DNA from: Thermoactinomycetaceae bacterium
GTDB taxonomy: Bacteria > Bacillota > Bacilli > Thermoactinomycetales > Thermoactinomycetaceae
Length of the DNA stretch: 8,651 bases
Reading direction: 5' to 3'
NCBI GenBank assembly: GCA_025449475.1
Contig: JANWJM010000020.1
Location: 1-8,651 of the forward strand
The notes beneath the pieces are model-generated. The model did no database searches. It was not told the origin of the DNA and saw only the letters and a list, made by a program, of their open reading frames with translations. Shown here piece after piece: positions 6,135 to 8,651 of the stretch. Both the position numbers and the translations under genes were made by a program. Numbering within the stretch: the stretch's first letter is position 1; each line of letters opens with the position of its first letter.

Positions 6135-6626
6135 ATGGTACGCATTCGTGATGCGGTGGAAGCAGATCTACCTTCTATGATGGAGATATATAACGAAGCA
6201 ATTCGCAACTCAACCGTAACATTTGATACAGAAGAAAAAACATTGGAAGATAAAATGAGATGGTTTCGGAAGTTCGGAGAGCGCTACCCGCTAATCGTGG
6301 CTGAATTAGATGGAAAGGTAGTTGGATATTGCGGTTTAAAGAGTTTTCGTGAGAAAGATGCCTATCGGTCCACGACCGAATTATCGATATATATTAATAA
6401 AAATTATCGAGGGAATAAAATCGGTAGTTTGCTGATGAAAGAGATTATTGAGAGAGCGATTCGTTTGGGGTATCATACCATTATTAGTGGAATATCGGGT
6501 GGAAACGAAGCCAGTTTTAAACTTCATGAAAAATTTGGCTTTGAGTGCGTTGGTCGTTTCCGTGAGGTCGGTTTCAAGTTTAATGATTGGAGAGATGTTT
6601 ATTTTTATCAGCGAATTCTTCCTTGA
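6135..6626 (+). CDS. GNAT N-acetyltransferase, phosphinothricin acetyltransferase (PAT/YwnH) type
   Basis: This 163-residue enzyme transfers an acetyl group from acetyl-CoA to an amino group. The N-terminus, MVRIRDAVEADLPSMMEIYN, followed by EAIRNSTVTFDTEEKT (21-36), is characteristic of the PAT branch. The acetyl-CoA pyrophosphate loop is YRGNKIGSLL (91-100, R/QxxGxG/A form), preceded by the strand TELSIYI (81-87). NEASFKLHEKFGF (124-136) and the C-terminal WRDVYFYQRILP complete the fold. The substrate may be a methionine-derivative or glufosinate-like amino acid, as for YwnH relatives, but sequence alone cannot tell. The start is the ATG at 6135, 6 nt after AAAGGAG (6122-6128); the frame is open upstream to 6087 with no ribosome binding site there. 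It is probably co-transcribed with the aldo/keto reductase 54 nt downstream. Confidence 0.9.
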   Translation: MVRIRDAVEADLPSMMEIYNEAIRNSTVTFDTEEKTLEDKMRWFRKFGERYPLIVAELDGKVVGYCGLKSFREKDAYRSTTELSIYINKNYRGNKIGSLLMKEIIERAIRLGYHTIISGISGGNEASFKLHEKFGFECVGRFREVGFKFNDWRDVYFYQRILP

Positions 6627-6680
6627 AACCTAAAAGGGGGCTCGCTTTAAGATGATGGACAAAAAATTAAGGAGGTTCAC

Positions 6681-7508
6681 ATGGCTTATACGGAATCGGT
6701 AGTCTTAAACAATGGAGTCAGGATGCCGAAATTGGGACTGGGTGTCTGGAAGTTGCAGGAAGGAGGAGAGGTTGAAGGTGCCGTGGAAGCGGCAATTCGC
6801 GCCGGATATCGAAGTATCGATACAGCAACGGTTTATCAAAACGAATCGGGCGTGCATCGAGGAATTGCTGCCAGCGGAATTTCAAGGGACGAGCTCTTTC
6901 TTACCACCAAAGTGTGGAACGATGATCATGGCTATGATGCAGCATTGCGCGCATTTGACAAGAGCTTACAGCGTTTGCAGGTTGAATGGGTTGATTTGTA
7001 TTTGATCCATTGGCCAGTAGGCGGAAATTTTATCGATACGTGGAAAGCGTTGGAGAGGCTCTATGAAGAGAAAGTCGTTCGTGCTATCGGGGTAAGTAAT
7101 TTTCATATCCATCATCTGGAGAAGTTGTCCACAAAAGCAAATATCTCCCCTATGGTCAATCAATTTGAATTCCACCCGTATTTGACCCAAGAAGAATTAC
7201 GGGAATACTGCCGCGAGCATCAGATTCAAGTAGAAGCCTACAGTCCGTTGATGCAAGGTCATTTTCTACAAGAAAAAACGATTTTAGAAGTGGCTCAAAA
7301 AGTGAATCGAACGCCAGCACAAGTCCTTCTTCGCTGGAATATTCAACATGGCTTTGTCACCATCCCTCGATCATCCTGCATAGAACGCATTGAAGAAAAT
7401 GCGAAAATCTTCGATTTCGAGCTTGCAGAAGAAGATATGAAGCGACTCGATCAGCTAAATCGTAACCAACGCTTTGGACGAGATCCAGATCATTTTTATG
7501 GCGGATAA
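6681..7508 (+). CDS. Aldo/keto reductase (YvgN/YtbE-like, AKR5-type)
   Basis: This 275-residue NADPH-dependent oxidoreductase reduces aldehydes and ketones, for example methylglyoxal in related enzymes. It has the full catalytic tetrad: D47 and Y52 in GYRSIDTATVYQNE, K77 in LTTKVW, and H110 in DLYLIHWP. The cofactor-binding part includes IGVSNFH, NQFEFHPY, AYSPLMQG and IPRSSCIERIEENAKIFDF, with Arg where many family members have Lys in IPKS. Length and architecture are normal for the family. The ATG is preceded by a perfect AAGGAGG (6669-6675, spacing 5 nt). It lies 54 nt downstream of the GNAT gene with no terminator between, suggesting one unit. A structured 3' element follows at 7532-7610. 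Confidence 0.95.
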   Translation: MAYTESVVLNNGVRMPKLGLGVWKLQEGGEVEGAVEAAIRAGYRSIDTATVYQNESGVHRGIAASGISRDELFLTTKVWNDDHGYDAALRAFDKSLQRLQVEWVDLYLIHWPVGGNFIDTWKALERLYEEKVVRAIGVSNFHIHHLEKLSTKANISPMVNQFEFHPYLTQEELREYCREHQIQVEAYSPLMQGHFLQEKTILEVAQKVNRTPAQVLLRWNIQHGFVTIPRSSCIERIEENAKIFDFELAEEDMKRLDQLNRNQRFGRDPDHFYGG

Positions 7509-7531
7509 AGGGTAGCTGCTATAAGAAGATG

Positions 7532-7610
7532 CAGACTGTAGGCAAATGTACCCAAGGATGCGATACAGGACGTGGGTTAGGAAATCCTGTCTACAGTCTG
7601 TTAATACCTT
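7532..7610. terminator. Structured 3' element between convergent genes (probable terminator with inserted domain)
   Basis: CAGACTGTAG (7532-7541) and CTACAGTCTG (7591-7600) form a perfect 10-bp outer stem. Inside, ACAGGA (7565-7570) pairs with TCCTGT (7585-7590) directly beneath it, leaving a 23-nt bulge on the 5' side. ACCCA (7550-7554) can also pair with TGGGT (7573-7577), crossing the inner stem. TTAATACCTTTT follows on the plus strand. It lies just after the aldo/keto reductase and before the end of the methyltransferase gene. Confidence 0.5.
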
Positions 7611-7614
7611 TTGA

Positions 7615-8220
7615 TCATTGATGTGATGAACGACGTGTTAAGATCACAAGATGTGCTGGTAAATTGTTTTTCTCATTATTTGCAAGTTCGATCGGCAGAA
7701 TGGGACTGATCGTAAAGTAGGGGGCGAAAAAATGGTGAATGGCATCTGCGGTTACCGCGATAAAATGATCATTCTTCTCCTCTCGACAACCTCGTAATAG
7801 CATTTTCCCATTTGGTTGTAGGACACGTGCCATTTCAGCCGCATATTGTGCGCGTTTTTCATCCGGAATATGATGAAAACATCCACGATCGTTGATCATA
7901 TTCACAGATTTATCCGCTACCGGCAACTCCAATACATTGCCAATTTTCCAATCCACGTTGACCCCCGCTTGTTTGCCCGCTGATTCAGCAATCGCTATTG
8001 CTGCTTCGCTATGATCGATACCAATCACTGTAAACCCTTGCTTCGCTAGAAAAATAGCTTCTTGCCCTGCGCCACAACCCACATCCAACGCAACGGTTGA
8101 TGGTTTCAGGTCGAGAGAAGCCACAAAGGCGACCAGTTCTTGTGAGGGATAAGAGATTCCCCAGAAGTTTTGATACTTTCCCGTGAGATACGCATCATTC
8201 CATTCTTGTGGTGATTTCAT
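7615..8220 (-). CDS. Class I SAM-dependent methyltransferase
   Basis: This 201-residue enzyme has the Rossmann-type methyltransferase core: motif I ALDVGCGAG (44-52) binds S-adenosylmethionine, D69 in VIGIDHS follows strand 2, GNVLELP (94-100) is the motif with the adenine-side contact, and NDRGCFHHIPD (110-120) and RVLQPNGKMLL (132-142) are motif IV and post-motif IV. The N-terminal WNDAYLTGKYQNFWGISYPSQEL (7-29) recalls the TehB/thiopurine-methyltransferase-like group, which act on small molecules, but the substrate is unknown. The start is the ATG at 8220, 7 nt after AAAGGAG (8234-8228); an in-frame ATG at 8244 has no ribosome binding site. It is divergent from the small GC-rich gene and convergent with the aldo/keto reductase. 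Confidence 0.9.
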   Translation of the reverse strand: MKSPQEWNDAYLTGKYQNFWGISYPSQELVAFVASLDLKPSTVALDVGCGAGQEAIFLAKQGFTVIGIDHSEAAIAIAESAGKQAGVNVDWKIGNVLELPVADKSVNMINDRGCFHHIPDEKRAQYAAEMARVLQPNGKMLLRGCREEKNDHFIAVTADAIHHFFAPYFTISPILPIELANNEKNNLPAHLVILTRRSSHQ

Positions 8221-8371
8221 CTCATCACTCCTTTCATATTTCATTCTATGCTGATATCTCCTCTCTTTCCTTCTTTTTCTGCGATTGACTAACTCTTTTG
8301 AATATTTTATTTGAGATATGAGCTAAGAGCCGACATTCTGAGATGTGGAAATAGGAAAAATAAATAAAGTA

Positions 8372-8380
8372 TGTTATTAT
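8372..8380 (+). promoter_or_regulatory. Extended -10 promoter of the small GC-rich gene
   Basis: TGTTATTAT is an extended -10 (TGn followed by TATTAT, 5/6). It predicts transcription start near 8387. The -35 region (about 8352-8357, TAGGAA) is poor, which an extended -10 can offset. The 8221-8371 stretch upstream is AT-rich and shows no other gene. Confidence 0.45.
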
Positions 8381-8386
8381 AAAATC

Positions 8387-8458
8387 GAGGACCTATTTAG
8401 GTGCTCGGTCATTGTCCGAAGCAATCCACTACAAGTGGAAGCCTCACAGACAAGGAGG
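8387..8458 (+). promoter_or_regulatory. Structured 5' leader, candidate RNA switch controlling the downstream Shine-Dalgarno
   Basis: The leader can fold into four short helices that fill the sequence almost completely. P1 is GAGG/CCTC (8387-8390, 8442-8445), P2 is ACCT/AGGT (8391-8394, 8399-8402), P3 is GCTCGG/CCGA-A-GC (8403-8408, 8416-8422, one bulged A), and P4 is TCCACT/AGTGGA (8425-8430, 8434-8439). P1-P2 and P2-P3 abut with no unpaired base. The CCTC strand of P1 can instead pair with GAGG at 8455-8458, which is part of the AAGGAGG ribosome binding site (8452-8458). I do not recognise a known riboswitch class. Confidence 0.4.
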
Positions 8459-8462
8459 TAAA

Positions 8463-8645
8463 ATGAAGAGTTTCTTCGGGAAGGCTCTTGAGAGAGTCGC
8501 TGCTGCTCTAGCCCATGTGGCGGAGCGCCTCCTGGACAGCAGCGAGAAGAAGCCCGCCGCCACCGACGGTGGTGACAGCGCCGTCGCCAAGCCGGCCACC
8601 GACGGTGGCGACAGCACCGGCGCTGACGGAAGCGCCGGCAAGTAA
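8463..8645 (+). CDS. Small GC-rich peptide with amphipathic helix and Thr-Asp-Gly-Gly-Asp-Ser repeats
   Basis: This is a 60-residue protein of unknown function. Residues 2-24 form an amphipathic helix with heptad-spaced hydrophobic positions F5, L9, V12, L16, V19 and L23. After a charged hinge (DSSEKK, 25-30) comes a hydrophilic, probably disordered tail with KPAATDGGDS (30-39), KPATDGGDS (43-51) and a decayed TGADGS (52-57), ending in AGK. It has no Cys, Trp or Tyr. The ATG follows a perfect AAGGAGG (8452-8458) by 4 nt, a Firmicute-style signal. The gene is about 66% G+C (121/183 by hand count), with mostly GCC, GAC, AGC, ACC and GGC codons in the tail, unlike neighbouring genes, so it may have been acquired. 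It could be a precursor of a modified peptide (leader helix plus repeated core), a hydrophilin-like stress protein or a membrane-surface peptide. The window ends before any partner. Confidence 0.65.
   Translation: MKSFFGKALERVAAALAHVAERLLDSSEKKPAATDGGDSAVAKPATDGGDSTGADGSAGK
8559..8615 (+). repeat. Two tandem 21-nt coding repeats in the small GC-rich gene
   Basis: The 21-nt units at 8559-8579 and 8595-8615 encode Ala-Thr-Asp-Gly-Gly-Asp-Ser. They differ only at one silent base (GGT versus GGC) and are separated by 15 nt. Near-identity at the DNA level suggests recent duplication. Confidence 0.9.
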
Positions 8646-8651
8646 CCAACA

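Noticed and set aside
8412..8462. In-frame upstream extension of the small GC-rich gene from a TTG at 8412
   Set aside because: It has no ribosome binding site, it overlaps the structured leader, and it would bury the perfect AAGGAGG that serves the ATG at 8463.
8559..8615. CRISPR-like repeat-spacer arrangement
   Set aside because: There are only two 21-nt units, they lie in frame in a coding sequence, and the single difference is silent. They are coding repeats.
8377..8649. Long antisense open frames opposite the small GC-rich gene
   Set aside because: They lack ribosome binding sites and have odd compositions (Arg-rich, or Ala/Ser/Pro-rich). They are a by-product of the high G+C and the repeats.

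Overview
The window looks like a chromosomal segment of a moderately AT-rich Gram-positive member of the Bacilli. Nearly every gene has a strong AAGGAGG-type ribosome binding site, three genes seem to start with TTG, and the tRNA gene encodes its own CCA. It also carries the Bacillales-type membrane genes yuiB and yuiD and a PrkC-like Ser/Thr kinase. I suspect a Thermoactinomycetaceae-like lineage, but that is only a guess. Most of the window is ordinary accessory and housekeeping content in short transcription units. I see no insertion sequence, phage gene, integrase or CRISPR array.

Layout. 1-500: the 3' end of an unrecognised gene, followed 19 nt later by a YuiB-like membrane protein. 508-990 (minus): a YuiD/DUF212 membrane protein related to PAP2 phosphatases. 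1135-2319: FabV-type enoyl-ACP/trans-2-enoyl-CoA reductase with its own promoter and a clean terminator. 2404-2817 (minus): a small hypothetical gene, then tRNA-Leu(TAA) and its terminator. 2983-3498: a YcxB-like two-helix membrane protein, transcribed divergently from the small gene. 3588-4148 (minus): a compact flavoprotein that resembles thioredoxin reductase with the NADPH domain and the redox CxxC removed. 4450-5982: a single-pass membrane Ser/Thr kinase without PASTA repeats, ending in a terminator. 6135-7508: a GNAT acetyltransferase of the phosphinothricin-acetyltransferase type and an aldo/keto reductase, probably co-transcribed. 7532-7610: a structured convergent intergenic element. 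7615-8220 (minus): a SAM-dependent methyltransferase.

The right end (8372-8651) is the most unusual part. An extended -10 promoter predicts a transcript starting at about 8387. The 76-nt leader can fold into a compact four-helix junction. Its closing strand (CCTC, 8442-8445) could pair either with the extreme 5' end or with the Shine-Dalgarno of the next gene, which is the arrangement of a translational RNA switch. That gene encodes a 60-residue peptide with an amphipathic N-terminal helix and a repetitive Thr/Asp/Gly/Ser tail. Its DNA is about 66% G+C (121 of 183 bases counted by hand), strikingly unlike its neighbours. The window ends 6 bases after its stop, so whatever it works with lies outside.

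The genes do not form one evident pathway. The plausible functional units are partial gene-yuiB, GNAT-AKR, and leader-small peptide.
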